A stretch of 40,971 nt of DNA from assembly GCA_964462535.1 (NCBI GenBank), contig CAYWXV010000025.1, positions 1-40,971 on the forward strand, written 5' to 3'. The first letter of the stretch is position 1. Each line of letters begins with the position of its first letter. Shown here piece after piece: positions 32,516 through 40,969 of the stretch. Below the pieces are notes generated by a model, which was given only the letters and a program-made list of their open reading frames with translations, was not told the origin of the DNA and did no database searches. The stretch is from CAYWXV01 sp964462535 (GTDB lineage: Bacteria; Bacteroidota; Ignavibacteria; OLB7). The position numbers were made by a program, and so were the translations under genes.

Positions 32516-33364
32516 ATGTCCTTGAAGCATGTTCTGTTCGTCGGCGATATTGTCGGCGAAATCGGCCTTGCCGCCCTCCAGAGGCATCTGCCCCCTCTGA
32601 TCGAGTCCTTCAGGGCCGATTTCGTTGTTGTTAACGGCGAGAACACCTGCGAGGGGAAGGGGCTCCGCCCCTCCGACGCAGCGGCAATTTTCGGTGCCGG
32701 TGCCCACGTTATTACGACGGGGAATCATGTGTGGGAGCGGTGGCAGTCGAAGGACGTCCTTACGAAGGAGCGCCACGTGCTTCGTCCCCTCAACTACCCG
32801 CGCGAGAACGTTGGACACGGATTTACCCTCTTTCGACTGGAAGACGGGACGCAGTTCGGCGTGTTGAACATCCAGGGACGAACATACATGCAGCCCATCG
32901 ACTGTCCATTCAAGGGAGCCGACTGGGCGGTCGACAGAATGCGAGAGGAGACTCCCGCAATCATCGTTGACTTCCATGCGGAGGCGACGGCAGAAAAGGG
33001 GGCGATGGCCTGGTACCTGGATGGGCGCGTTTCCGCTGTGCTGGGAACACATACGCACATCCAGACCGGAGACGCCCGCATCCTTCCAAAGGGGACAGCC
33101 TTCATCACCGATGTTGGTATGACGGGGCCCTACGATTCGGTGATTGGCATGAACAAGGAGGTCGCCATCCGGCGCTTCCTGATGCAGACGCCCCACAAGT
33201 TCGAACTGGCAACCGAGGATCCACGACTCTCGGCCGTTTTCCTCCAGATCGACACGGCGACCGGCAAGGCGGTCTACATCCAGCCGATCTCCATCCCGTC
33301 GTTTGACAACGGTACACAGGCGCTTCATCACGAAGCCACGACTCAAGGAAACGAAGTCCGATGA
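32516..33364 (+). CDS. YmdB-type metallophosphoesterase (TIGR00282 family)
   Basis: 282 aa. Calcineurin-like fold with binuclear metal ligands in LFVGDIVGEIG, VVNGENTCEGKGL, ITTGNHVWE, IIVDFHAEATAEK and GTHTHIQTGDARIL. YmdB of Bacillus hydrolyses 2',3'-cyclic nucleotides and affects biofilm and RNA turnover; a similar enzyme activity is likely here, but the biological target is not known. The ATG at 32516 is used; the longer reading begins at a TTG two codons earlier. Its stop overlaps the subtilase start (ATGA), so the two are coupled. Confidence 0.94.
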   Translation: MSLKHVLFVGDIVGEIGLAALQRHLPPLIESFRADFVVVNGENTCEGKGLRPSDAAAIFGAGAHVITTGNHVWERWQSKDVLTKERHVLRPLNYPRENVGHGFTLFRLEDGTQFGVLNIQGRTYMQPIDCPFKGADWAVDRMREETPAIIVDFHAEATAEKGAMAWYLDGRVSAVLGTHTHIQTGDARILPKGTAFITDVGMTGPYDSVIGMNKEVAIRRFLMQTPHKFELATEDPRLSAVFLQIDTATGKAVYIQPISIPSFDNGTQALHHEATTQGNEVR

Positions 33365-36300
33365 CTACTGCCATGATCCGACGTGCCCTTTTCTGCACGT
33401 TCCTTCTCTCCGTTGTCGCAGGCCAGCAGCTTGTGCAAGCGCAGGAGACGCCCCGGAAGGATGACTCGGAATCATCCCCTGTGGACAGGAAGGGGGCCAC
33501 AAGATCAAAGGCGCCCCTGCCGACACAACGGCAACCGGCAAGCGCGAAGCAGTCCGCCCTCGAGTCGTCGGGCACGGTTCGAGACATCGGGACCGATGAC
33601 GACCTGGTCGCACATGCCCTCTATGTGAAACTCACGGAGATTGCTGCGTCGGGCGATCGAATCGCAGTCGTTCTCAGTGCCGCGCGCACGGCCGGTCTTT
33701 CACCACGAGCTGTCTCCCCTCTCGAACTGTCGGAAAGTCCATTGAGCCTTGCCGACAAGACCGTTCCAACGAATTCGAGCGGGAAGATTGTCGAAAGATC
33801 GAAGAAGGAAATGAAGACCGGCACCGACGGTGCAGGATCGCTAGGGGTGACCTCAGGGACTCTGCGCCGTATCATGGAGCTTCAGTACGACGCCCCGCTC
33901 CATCCGCGCGAGGCGGCGCGTCGGATGGCGGGTATCGCCGGGATCGAGTATGCGGAGCCGATTCAGCTCCCCCGTCTTCTGGCCTCGCCGGATGATCCAA
34001 TGCTCGACCAGCAGTATCAGCTTGGCCGCATTCGCGCGTTTCAAGCGTGGGAGATTTGGGAGGGGGACACTCTGACGACTATCGGGGTGGTCGATGCCGG
34101 CATCGATTACGCGCACGAAGATCTCTTCCCAAATGTCCAGGCCAACGCCGGCGAAACCGGCACCGATAATCTGGGCCGCGATAAACGAACAAACGGAGTC
34201 GACGACGACAACAACGGTGTCGTTGACGACTGGATGGGCGCGAATCTTACGTGGCAGGAAGATGCGACAACGCCTGGCCAGACGAGGGGAAGCGCACACG
34301 GCACCCAGGTTTCCGGGCTTGCGGCCGCGACGACGAACAACGGCGTCGGAGTCGCGGGCGTGGGATACAAGTGCCGGTTCTTCCCGGTCAAGGCGGCGCG
34401 AAACGATGGCGGACTCCTGACGCGAGCCTACGAGGGGATTATCTACTGCGCGCGCAGGGGATTCAAGGTGATTAACTGCAGCTGGGGGAGCACTGGATAT
34501 TCGCAGGCGCTACAAGACATCATTCTGTCACTCGTGCGCGACTACGACTGTGCGATTGTTGCCGGATCGGGAAACTCCCCCGTCTATTCATCGCACTACC
34601 CCGCCGGCTACGACGGTGTCCTGGGAGTCGGGGCGCTGGACCCGACGGAGACATTCGGCACGACGTGGGGCGAGCAGGTCGGGGTCTCGGCTCCCGGCGG
34701 GTTCACGACAAGCGACGGTAACGCCTATCTGGACGTGGGAACCGCAACGTCATACTCGACTCCGCTGGTTTCCGGAGCACTGGCCCTCGTCCGAAGCCGC
34801 TACCCGAACCTCAATGCCCTGCAGGCAATCGCTCACCTTCGTCTTACTGCCGACACGCTCACACCACAACTGGTCAGTCAGAATCGCCTTACCGGCTACG
34901 GCCGCATCAACGTTGAACGTGCAGTGGGGTCGGACCCCTTCTCCCACCCGGCGGTGGTGGTCGATTCGGTCGCCCTGGTCGATCAAGATGGACAGCCCAA
35001 CTCGAGGCTGACGATCGGCGCACAGGGGTACATCCGGTTCCACATCGCCAGTCTTCTGGGTGAGGCCCGATCGCTGCGTGTTAGGATTGTCCATTACACC
35101 GAGGATCGCGACTTCGTGCAAATCGACTCGTCGTGGATTGACCTTGGCACTGTCGCCTCCGGCGCGTCGATCAACCTGACGCCGGGCATTCCCTTTCAGA
35201 TAATCCAACTCTCGAACCGGCCGATTCGCTTTCGCGTCGAGATGATGGCCGATGACTACATCGACTATCAGTATCGGAACAAGCTCTTCTACCAGCCCTA
35301 CATAACGGAGCGAACGTCGGCTGCTGCGATAACACTCACCGATCATGGACGCATCGGATTCGATGACATCGACGGGATGGTGGGTGACGGCGTCTCGTTC
35401 GAGGGTCGATCCATGCTGTACGAGGGGGGCTTCTTCATGGCGAGTGATGCCACACACGTTCTCAGTAACACTCGGAACGCAATTCCCGACACGCAACAGG
35501 AAGACTTTCGAGCGGTGGAGTATCCGGCCCCTGCCAACAACTACACGCTGACACTGCTGGACGACGAGGCGATATCGAACCGAACAATCGGGCTGACACT
35601 GAAGACTCGTCTTCTCTCTGAGCCGTCGATCCCAAACGCAGTCGCCGTCGAGCTTAGGACCCTCTACACCGGCGAATCGCCCCTCGACACGCTTCGACTG
35701 GCGATGTTTGCCGACTGGGATCTGGACAACGAGTCGTATGGCCAGGGGGTAATCGTCAGATCACGTCCCGGGGCCGTCGTGCCAATGACCGCCGTAGTGA
35801 TGGGGCAGGGGCGAACAGTCCTGACGCATGGTGTGCTTGGCCCCCTCAACTTCCCGATCGCCTACCCCTTCAGAAACGATACACTACCCTTCGACATCTA
35901 CAACGACGGGTTTTCGAATCAGGAAAAGTGGACGACGATGTCGAACGGTATCGGGGTTCAGGAGATTCCGGCCACCAGCGTTCCGGACGTAAGCGACATC
36001 AGTCTCGTTATCGGTCGTGGACGCCCAGGGATGACAACAGGGACGACCGACACGACGATCTTCGTCATTGGATTTGGTGGCGATGAAACCTCGTCGACAG
36101 CGGCAATGGACGCCCTTGCGGCGCGACTATCAACCCCGGCGTCCGCTCCGGGTGGGAACAGTCTTCTCGCTCGCCCCATATCCGTCCCGTGGCCCAACCC
36201 TGCAAAGAATCGATTGGCCGTGGTGATCGCCCCTGTTCGCGGTGCCCGCCTCACACTCGTGAACGCGCAAGGAGAGATCGTGCGTGACCTCTCAGATCGC

Positions 36301-36423
36301 GTTTCCAACCTTCACGGCCCCTCCCTCCTCTCCATCGACCTCGATGGCCTCCCCTCCGGCGTCTACATCATCCGCCTTCAGTCGATCGATGGCATCTGGT
36401 CGGAGAAGACGGTCAAAGAATAG
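33361..36423 (+). CDS. Secreted subtilisin-like (S8) protease with T9SS sorting domain
   Basis: 1020 aa. Signal peptide (about 1-28, ending QLVQA), a propeptide region to about 215, then the S8 domain. The catalytic triad is Asp245 in GVVDAGIDYAHE, His313 in GSAHGTQVSG and Ser464 in GTATSYSTPLVSG, where the usual GTS is ATS; Asn405 in AGSGN supplies the oxyanion hole. An acidic DDDNNGVVDD segment may bind calcium. Beta-rich regions fill about 520-930, and the last 80 residues (PWPNPAKNRLAVVIA to PSGVYIIRLQS) are a T9SS type A tail. It should be exported through T9SS and act outside the cell or on its surface. Overlaps the phosphodiesterase stop by 4 bases. Confidence 0.94.
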   Translation: MTTAMIRRALFCTFLLSVVAGQQLVQAQETPRKDDSESSPVDRKGATRSKAPLPTQRQPASAKQSALESSGTVRDIGTDDDLVAHALYVKLTEIAASGDRIAVVLSAARTAGLSPRAVSPLELSESPLSLADKTVPTNSSGKIVERSKKEMKTGTDGAGSLGVTSGTLRRIMELQYDAPLHPREAARRMAGIAGIEYAEPIQLPRLLASPDDPMLDQQYQLGRIRAFQAWEIWEGDTLTTIGVVDAGIDYAHEDLFPNVQANAGETGTDNLGRDKRTNGVDDDNNGVVDDWMGANLTWQEDATTPGQTRGSAHGTQVSGLAAATTNNGVGVAGVGYKCRFFPVKAARNDGGLLTRAYEGIIYCARRGFKVINCSWGSTGYSQALQDIILSLVRDYDCAIVAGSGNSPVYSSHYPAGYDGVLGVGALDPTETFGTTWGEQVGVSAPGGFTTSDGNAYLDVGTATSYSTPLVSGALALVRSRYPNLNALQAIAHLRLTADTLTPQLVSQNRLTGYGRINVERAVGSDPFSHPAVVVDSVALVDQDGQPNSRLTIGAQGYIRFHIASLLGEARSLRVRIVHYTEDRDFVQIDSSWIDLGTVASGASINLTPGIPFQIIQLSNRPIRFRVEMMADDYIDYQYRNKLFYQPYITERTSAAAITLTDHGRIGFDDIDGMVGDGVSFEGRSMLYEGGFFMASDATHVLSNTRNAIPDTQQEDFRAVEYPAPANNYTLTLLDDEAISNRTIGLTLKTRLLSEPSIPNAVAVELRTLYTGESPLDTLRLAMFADWDLDNESYGQGVIVRSRPGAVVPMTAVVMGQGRTVLTHGVLGPLNFPIAYPFRNDTLPFDIYNDGFSNQEKWTTMSNGIGVQEIPATSVPDVSDISLVIGRGRPGMTTGTTDTTIFVIGFGGDETSSTAAMDALAARLSTPASAPGGNSLLARPISVPWPNPAKNRLAVVIAPVRGARLTLVNAQGEIVRDLSDRVSNLHGPSLLSIDLDGLPSGVYIIRLQSIDGIWSEKTVKE

Positions 36424-36426
36424 CCC

Positions 36427-37209
36427 ATGCCTGAAACGTTTGAACGACTCGAGCTTGAGATTGCGGATGGTATTGGTCGGATTTGGCTGAACCGTCCCGA
36501 CAAGAGAAATGCCCTCGACAGCAGATTGATAGCGGAGCTCGCGCGGGCAACGGATCAGCTGAACGCCAACGAGGATGTTGGTGCGATTGTCATTGGGGGA
36601 CGGGGGAAGGCATTCTGCGCGGGTGCTGACCTGGCGTACCTACAGCAGATGGCCGATTTCACGCTGATGGAGAACGCCGACGACTCCGCAGCGCTCGCCC
36701 GAACACTCCGCACAATCTACGAGTCCCGCACACCGACAATCGCTCGCGTGCATGGCCCCGCAATCGCGGGAGGGTGTGGTCTTGCGACGGTCTGTGACGT
36801 GATCGTTGCCTCCGAAGGGGCGACATTTGGGTACACCGAGGTTCGCATCGGGTTCATCCCGGCGATCGTCATGGCGTTCCTCATGCGGAAGGGGGAGCAG
36901 ACGCGGTTCCGCGAACTGTTATTGAGTGGTCGGATCATCGATGCACGCGAGGCCTGGGAGAAGGGACTCGTCACTGAGGTAGTTGGCGGTAGCGAGATCG
37001 AACTGGACGCCCGTGTCGACCAGATCGCCTCGTCGATCGCTTCCGCAAGTCGATCGGCGACGCGTCTCACCAAGGAAATGCTGACCGCCCTCGATGGGAT
37101 GTCGCTCGACTCGGCGCTCGAGTACGCTTCAAAGATGAATGCCCTTGCCCGCATGACCCCGGATTGTCAGGACGGTATTGCACGTTTTCTCAACAAGGAA
37201 GGACGATGA
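36427..37209 (+). CDS. Enoyl-CoA hydratase/isomerase family protein (methylglutaconyl-CoA hydratase-like)
   Basis: 260 aa crotonase. Oxyanion segments are AFCAGADLAYLQQM and GPAIAGGCGLATVCD, and the catalytic glutamate lies in GYTEVRIGFIPAIVMAFLMR. The position of the first glutamate of classic crotonase is changed (GGCGLA in place of GGCELA), as in methylglutaconyl-CoA hydratases of leucine breakdown, which keep only one acidic residue. That pathway assignment is likely but not proven. It begins 3 bp after the subtilase stop and overlaps the OmpA-like gene by 4 bases. Confidence 0.88.
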   Translation: MPETFERLELEIADGIGRIWLNRPDKRNALDSRLIAELARATDQLNANEDVGAIVIGGRGKAFCAGADLAYLQQMADFTLMENADDSAALARTLRTIYESRTPTIARVHGPAIAGGCGLATVCDVIVASEGATFGYTEVRIGFIPAIVMAFLMRKGEQTRFRELLLSGRIIDAREAWEKGLVTEVVGGSEIELDARVDQIASSIASASRSATRLTKEMLTALDGMSLDSALEYASKMNALARMTPDCQDGIARFLNKEGR

Positions 37210-38021
37210 GACTCCCGCGACTACTTCTCATTCCTGTCACCCTCACACTTCTCCTTTCGATCGCCCCCATTGCCCATGCACAACTGAAGGCGCCTGTAAA
37301 GCTCATCCGTGGGCGCCTGATCAATGCCAGAACCGGCGCGCCGGTGGACGGCGGACGGCTCTGGGTTTTCCAGGGAACGTTGACGGAGGCTGTGACGAAC
37401 TCGCGCATCAACCCGGCCGACGGCAGCTTTCAGGTCCTTCTGGATGCGTCGACGGAGTACCGATTCAATGTCGTGGCGCCGTCATACTTCCGGTACGACA
37501 TCCCGTTTGTGACGCCCCCCGAGAGTGATGAATACGAAGAGGTCGATACAACCTTCAAGGTTCCTCCGATTCCCATAGGTGAAGACCTGTTCAGCGGGCG
37601 CCTGTTTGACGTCGGATCAACACAGTTGGCCGGCACCGATCGGCTGGCAAAGACCGTTGACATGCTGAAGCGGCACCCAAACGTCACCGTCAAGGTGACA
37701 CTCACGCCCGATGTGATGGGGAAGCCAAAGGTTCAGCCAAAGGCGACGAAGAAGCCGAAGAAATCGAAGAAGAAGAAGGGGGCTACGGACGAACCCCCGC
37801 CCCCACCGCCCGCGGAACCGACGGTTGATTTTGGGGCCATGGGGTTGGAGCGCCAGACCGCGCTCAAGAACTACTTCAAATCGGTGGGAATCAGTGTCAC
37901 CCGTCTAACGTGGGACATCCAGCCGGGAATCGAGCACGCGCCGACGGCAGCCCCACCTCTCCCTCCGAACGTCTCGATTGCCGTCGACGGAATCCAGCCG
38001 CTGGAAGATGACGATGAGTAA
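37206..38021 (+). CDS. OmpA-like periplasmic protein with Lys/Pro-rich insert
   Basis: 271 aa. Signal peptide 1-24 (ending IAHA). Residues about 27-120 form a carboxypeptidase-regulatory-like beta module (IRGRLINARTGAPVDGGRLW). From about 130 an OmpA C-like fold begins (FDVGSTQLAGTDRLAKTVDM, KRHPNVTVKVTLTP) and resumes with GLERQTALKNYFKSVGIS. Between them, about 172-207, lies an insert of lysines followed by a proline run (KKPKKSKKKK, then EPPPPPP). OmpA-like domains bind peptidoglycan; here the usual Asp/Arg ligands are not clear, so binding is uncertain. Last gene of the phosphodiesterase-subtilase-hydratase group; start coupled by ATGA. Confidence 0.78.
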   Translation: MRLPRLLLIPVTLTLLLSIAPIAHAQLKAPVKLIRGRLINARTGAPVDGGRLWVFQGTLTEAVTNSRINPADGSFQVLLDASTEYRFNVVAPSYFRYDIPFVTPPESDEYEEVDTTFKVPPIPIGEDLFSGRLFDVGSTQLAGTDRLAKTVDMLKRHPNVTVKVTLTPDVMGKPKVQPKATKKPKKSKKKKGATDEPPPPPPAEPTVDFGAMGLERQTALKNYFKSVGISVTRLTWDIQPGIEHAPTAAPPLPPNVSIAVDGIQPLEDDDE

Positions 38022-38051
38022 GCCGACCGTGGCCAGTCGGGCCCGGTTTCG

Positions 38052-38059
38052 TACCTTTG
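38052..38059 (+). promoter_or_regulatory. TACCTTTG -7 box upstream of yicC
   Basis: TACCTTTG followed by C fits the Bacteroidota TAnnTTTG box, 52 bases before the yicC ATG. No clear -33 TTTG at 17-23 bp. It lies in the 90-bp space after the OmpA-like gene and probably starts the yicC-gmk-rpoZ transcript. Confidence 0.5.
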
Positions 38060-38111
38060 CGCTCTTGTCGTAATTCTTTGCGCCGAATTTCATCGATTTC
38101 AGCAGGCGTCC

Positions 38112-38987
38112 ATGATCATCAGCATGACCGGCTTCGGCCGGAGCGAGGCGACGGGCGACGGCGTCACGGTCGTCGCAGAAGCGAGGAGCGTCAACAACAG
38201 ATTTCTCGAGATATCCACCCGTATCCCGCGCGAACTCAATCACCGCGAGAACGACATCCGCGACATTGTCCGGAAAATCCTTTCGCGTGGGAAAATCAAC
38301 CTGAACATTTCGGTCGAGACCGATAAGGCGACCGTTCCGACCTTTACGGTCGATCCAGAGCTGGTGAAGACGTACAAGGATGGGTTGGACGCTATCCGCC
38401 GCGCCGCAAAGGTGCGCGAGTCCGTCTCGCTCGACCACCTTCTTCACTTCAGCGACGTCCTGCTCCAGAATGAAGCTGCGCGCGAAGGTGACCATTGGGA
38501 GCTGGTGGCGCAGTCGGTCGAGCAGGCGATTCGAAATCTCGAATCGATGCGCCTCAATGAGGGTCGCGAACTGGCGCGAGACATGCGCGATCGCATTCGG
38601 GCGATAGATGGACTGGTGGAAGAGGCCGAGAAACTGTCGAAGGCGAAAGTCCCTGCGGAGCGTCAGCGGCTTCGCGAACGCATTGCACAGCTCTTTGAAA
38701 ACGACGAGTTCGATGAGAGCCGCCTCGAGTTCGAAATCATCCTCCTCGCCGACAAGCTGGATGTCACCGAGGAGTGCGTCCGATACCGAAGCCATTCGAA
38801 GTATTTCGCCGAGGCAATGAAGGGGCCGGAGCCTGCCGGCCGGAAACTTGGATTCCTGCTGCAGGAAATGAATCGGGAGATCACGACGATCGGATCGAAG
38901 TCGAACGATGCCGAGATCGCCCACCTCGTGGTGCAGGCAAAGGAAGAGCTGGAGAAAATTCGCGAGCAGGTTCAGAACATCGAGTAA
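38112..38987 (+). CDS. yicC: YicC-family endoribonuclease
   Basis: 291 aa. The N-terminal signature MIISMTGFGRSEATGDG, then VNNRFLEISTRIPRELNHRE, and the C-terminal KLGFLLQEMNREITTIGSKS and ELEKIREQVQNIE define the YicC/YloC family. The E. coli and B. subtilis members are endoribonucleases of RNA turnover. The acidic helical middle (about 140-220) is normal. It precedes gmk by 39 bp, an arrangement conserved in many bacteria. Confidence 0.95.
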   Translation: MIISMTGFGRSEATGDGVTVVAEARSVNNRFLEISTRIPRELNHRENDIRDIVRKILSRGKINLNISVETDKATVPTFTVDPELVKTYKDGLDAIRRAAKVRESVSLDHLLHFSDVLLQNEAAREGDHWELVAQSVEQAIRNLESMRLNEGRELARDMRDRIRAIDGLVEEAEKLSKAKVPAERQRLRERIAQLFENDEFDESRLEFEIILLADKLDVTEECVRYRSHSKYFAEAMKGPEPAGRKLGFLLQEMNREITTIGSKSNDAEIAHLVVQAKEELEKIREQVQNIE

Positions 38988-39026
38988 CTCCGACGCGAGG
39001 GGATCGACATCGTCGACGGAACATCA

Positions 39027-39626
39027 ATGGGCCAGGACTCTCCGGAATCGAGCGAGCGAGCGACGGTACGCCGCCTCCTTGTTCTTGCCGCCCCAAGCGG
39101 CGCGGGAAAAACGACGATCGCTCATCGATTGCTGGAGCGCCACCCGGCATGGCGCTTCTCGATTTCGGCCACAACAAGAGTGCGGCGGCCGGGCGAAATT
39201 GACGGTGTCGACTATCACTTCCTGACGCGCGACGAGTTTGAACGTCGTATTGCGCAGGGGGACCTCGTCGAGTACGAGGAGATCTTCGGCAACTACTATG
39301 GGACGCTGAAGAGCCAGATCGTGCGGTTCCTCGAGATCGATCAAGTAGAACAGGTGGTCTTTGATGTTGACGTGAAAGGGGCGCTGTCGATCAGACGAGC
39401 CTTCCCGGACGAGGCATTTCTCTGCTTCATTGCTCCGCCGTCAAAGAAGACGCTTGAGGAACGGCTCCGCGCCCGCAAGACGGAAACATCGGAATCGATC
39501 GCGATACGTCTTGCCCGCGTGGACATGGAGATGGCGGCCGCACAGGATTTCGACGCGATCGTCGTCAATGATGATCTCGATACAGCGGTCGAGCAGGTGG
39601 AGAGGAGATTACGAGAAGAGAGTTGA
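39027..39626 (+). CDS. gmk: Guanylate kinase
   Basis: 199 aa. It phosphorylates GMP to GDP with ATP. The P-loop APSGAGKTT lies at 22-30. The GMP-binding segment is SISATTRVRRPGEIDGVDYH with FLTRDEFERRI, followed by EYEEIFGNYYGT. The lid has LRARKTETSESI and the tail a helix ending in EQVERRLREE. The first 15 residues are extra and variable. Part of the yicC-gmk-rpoZ run. Confidence 0.97.
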   Translation: MGQDSPESSERATVRRLLVLAAPSGAGKTTIAHRLLERHPAWRFSISATTRVRRPGEIDGVDYHFLTRDEFERRIAQGDLVEYEEIFGNYYGTLKSQIVRFLEIDQVEQVVFDVDVKGALSIRRAFPDEAFLCFIAPPSKKTLEERLRARKTETSESIAIRLARVDMEMAAAQDFDAIVVNDDLDTAVEQVERRLREES

Positions 39627-39713
39627 CGTGTGGATCTGATGGATGGGACGTGACATCCTGCTCGCAATGGAAATTGATTACGCACAACCGACTACTACTA
39701 ACAACAACCGCAT

Positions 39714-40007
39714 ATGCCGATCAGACCAGTCGATCTCAGGCAGGCTACGGGAGAAACGTCAAGCATCTACGAGGCGATCGTAGTAATGTCAAGACGTGCC
39801 CGGCAGATCAACGACGAGCTGAAAGACGATCTCCATCGCCGCCTGGAAGAGGTGGTGACGGTTGGAGAGGAAGGGGAGGAAGTCACCAACTTCGATCAAC
39901 TCGAGATCAGTCGCGAGTTCGATCGTTTTCCGAAACCGACGTTCCTTGCACTCGATGAAATGCTCGATGGCGAGCTGTCGTACAAGTACAAGGAAGGACA
40001 CGAGTAG
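39714..40007 (+). CDS. rpoZ: DNA-directed RNA polymerase omega subunit (RpoZ/RPB6-like)
   Basis: 97 aa. SSIYEAIVVMSRRARQINDE is the conserved helix of the RPB6/omega family in the form found in Bacteroidota, with FDRFPKPTFLALDEMLDGEL at the C-terminus. It helps assemble RNA polymerase around beta prime. It follows gmk by 87 bp, as in many genomes. A G-rich element and a hairpin follow the stop. Confidence 0.88.
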   Translation: MPIRPVDLRQATGETSSIYEAIVVMSRRARQINDELKDDLHRRLEEVVTVGEEGEEVTNFDQLEISREFDRFPKPTFLALDEMLDGELSYKYKEGHE

Positions 40008-40028
40008 GGACTGGGGGCTGGGGGATGG
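40007..40028 (+). repeat. G-rich dispersed element, copy 3
   Basis: Begins on the last base of the rpoZ stop codon and holds the core GGGACTGGGGGCT seen at 851 and 2168. As after gap, it lies directly in the 3' untranslated part of the gene, upstream of a hairpin. Confidence 0.6.
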
Positions 40029-40042
40029 AGAGAACGTTTGAT

Positions 40043-40071
40043 GATGGGCGAGAGGTTTTCTCTCGCCCATC
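40043..40071 (+). terminator. Hairpin after rpoZ, likely terminator
   Basis: A perfect 12-bp stem, GATGGGCGAGAG (40043-40054) with CTCTCGCCCATC (40060-40071), loop GTTTT. It lies 36 bp past the rpoZ stop. The 3' side (GTCGTTATG) is poor in U, so it is either a weak terminator or an RNA-stabilising end. The rest of 40080-40258 shows no gene that I trust. Confidence 0.6.
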
Positions 40072-40258
40072 GTCGTTATGCCGGGCACTCCGGCTCCGGG
40101 CGAGCCCTCTCAATGTGAAGTCCCCACTCCCATGCCAGTTAGCACGTCAATCGGCTCGGCGTGGATTGCAGCGATCGCGCAACGAGTTCTTTGCGGCCAT
40201 CTTTTCAAAACGGAATGTCGATCGTCTGACGAAGCAGACACGCAACCTATCTTCCCAC

Positions 40259-40969
40259 ATGCCTGCACGTCTCAAACTCACTCTCCTTCTGCTCCTGCTG
40301 TCCGGAGGTTGCGGATCGTCGACCGAGCACGCAACGCGATCGCTCCCTGAGAACATCATGGCCCACCCGTCGGGGACGGTTGCCGTGGTGACTGCATCCG
40401 CGGCTTCGTCGTTGCCGACTGCTCTCCGGGCGCTGGGTATCCCGTACGTTCTCATCACGCCTGAGAATGTTGCAAAGCACGATCTGGCGCTCTACAAGAC
40501 GTACTTGCTCGACGAAATGGCGTTGGACGAAGAACGGATCACTCCCATCTACAAGCGGGTGATGCTTGAGACGAAGTATGGGAAGACGTTCGTGATGCTC
40601 CACCAGAATGTGAAACCTCTCGCCGCGGTCAGCGAGCCGAACAGGCGAATCACACCACGCGATGTCGACTTCGGGCTCCGCCTCGTTTCGATCCGCCCAT
40701 CGGATCCGATGCTCAACAATCCGAACGACATCACGCGCGCAGACATGGACTCGCTCGGACGCGAGGCATCGCAGATCGTGGCAGGTGGACCCGATGCGCG
40801 AGCTATCCTCTCGTCAAACACGAACGACGCTGACCGAGCCGCGCTCCTCCTCTGGGATCCATACGAGACAGGAGCCGTCTGGTACCTCTCAATTCCAATA
40901 GTTGCACGGGCCGCCGCCGGCATCGCTGCTGAACAGAAGCTTCTCGCGAACCTCCTCAGCAATCGGTGA
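40259..40969 (+). CDS. Lipoprotein of unknown function
   Basis: 236 aa from the ATG at 40259, chosen because it opens a lipoprotein signal (MPARLKLTLLLLLLSGGC) with lipobox LSGGC; the longer reading from 40025 would run through the rpoZ hairpin. The mature part has alternating alpha and beta sequence (VAVVTASAASSLPTALRALG, IPYVLITPENVAKHDLALYK) that recalls a class I amidotransferase-like Rossmann fold, but without a recognisable catalytic Cys, so this is a guess. Ends 2 bp before the window edge. Confidence 0.72.
   Translation: MPARLKLTLLLLLLSGGCGSSTEHATRSLPENIMAHPSGTVAVVTASAASSLPTALRALGIPYVLITPENVAKHDLALYKTYLLDEMALDEERITPIYKRVMLETKYGKTFVMLHQNVKPLAAVSEPNRRITPRDVDFGLRLVSIRPSDPMLNNPNDITRADMDSLGREASQIVAGGPDARAILSSNTNDADRAALLLWDPYETGAVWYLSIPIVARAAAGIAAEQKLLANLLSNR

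Noticed and set aside
32474..33346. Minus-strand frame of 290 codons opposite the YmdB-type gene
   Set aside because: All metal-binding motifs of the phosphodiesterase are on the plus strand; the antisense product resembles nothing.
37905..38924. Minus-strand frame of 339 codons opposite yicC
   Set aside because: Shadow of the conserved yicC gene, running also into the OmpA-like gene.
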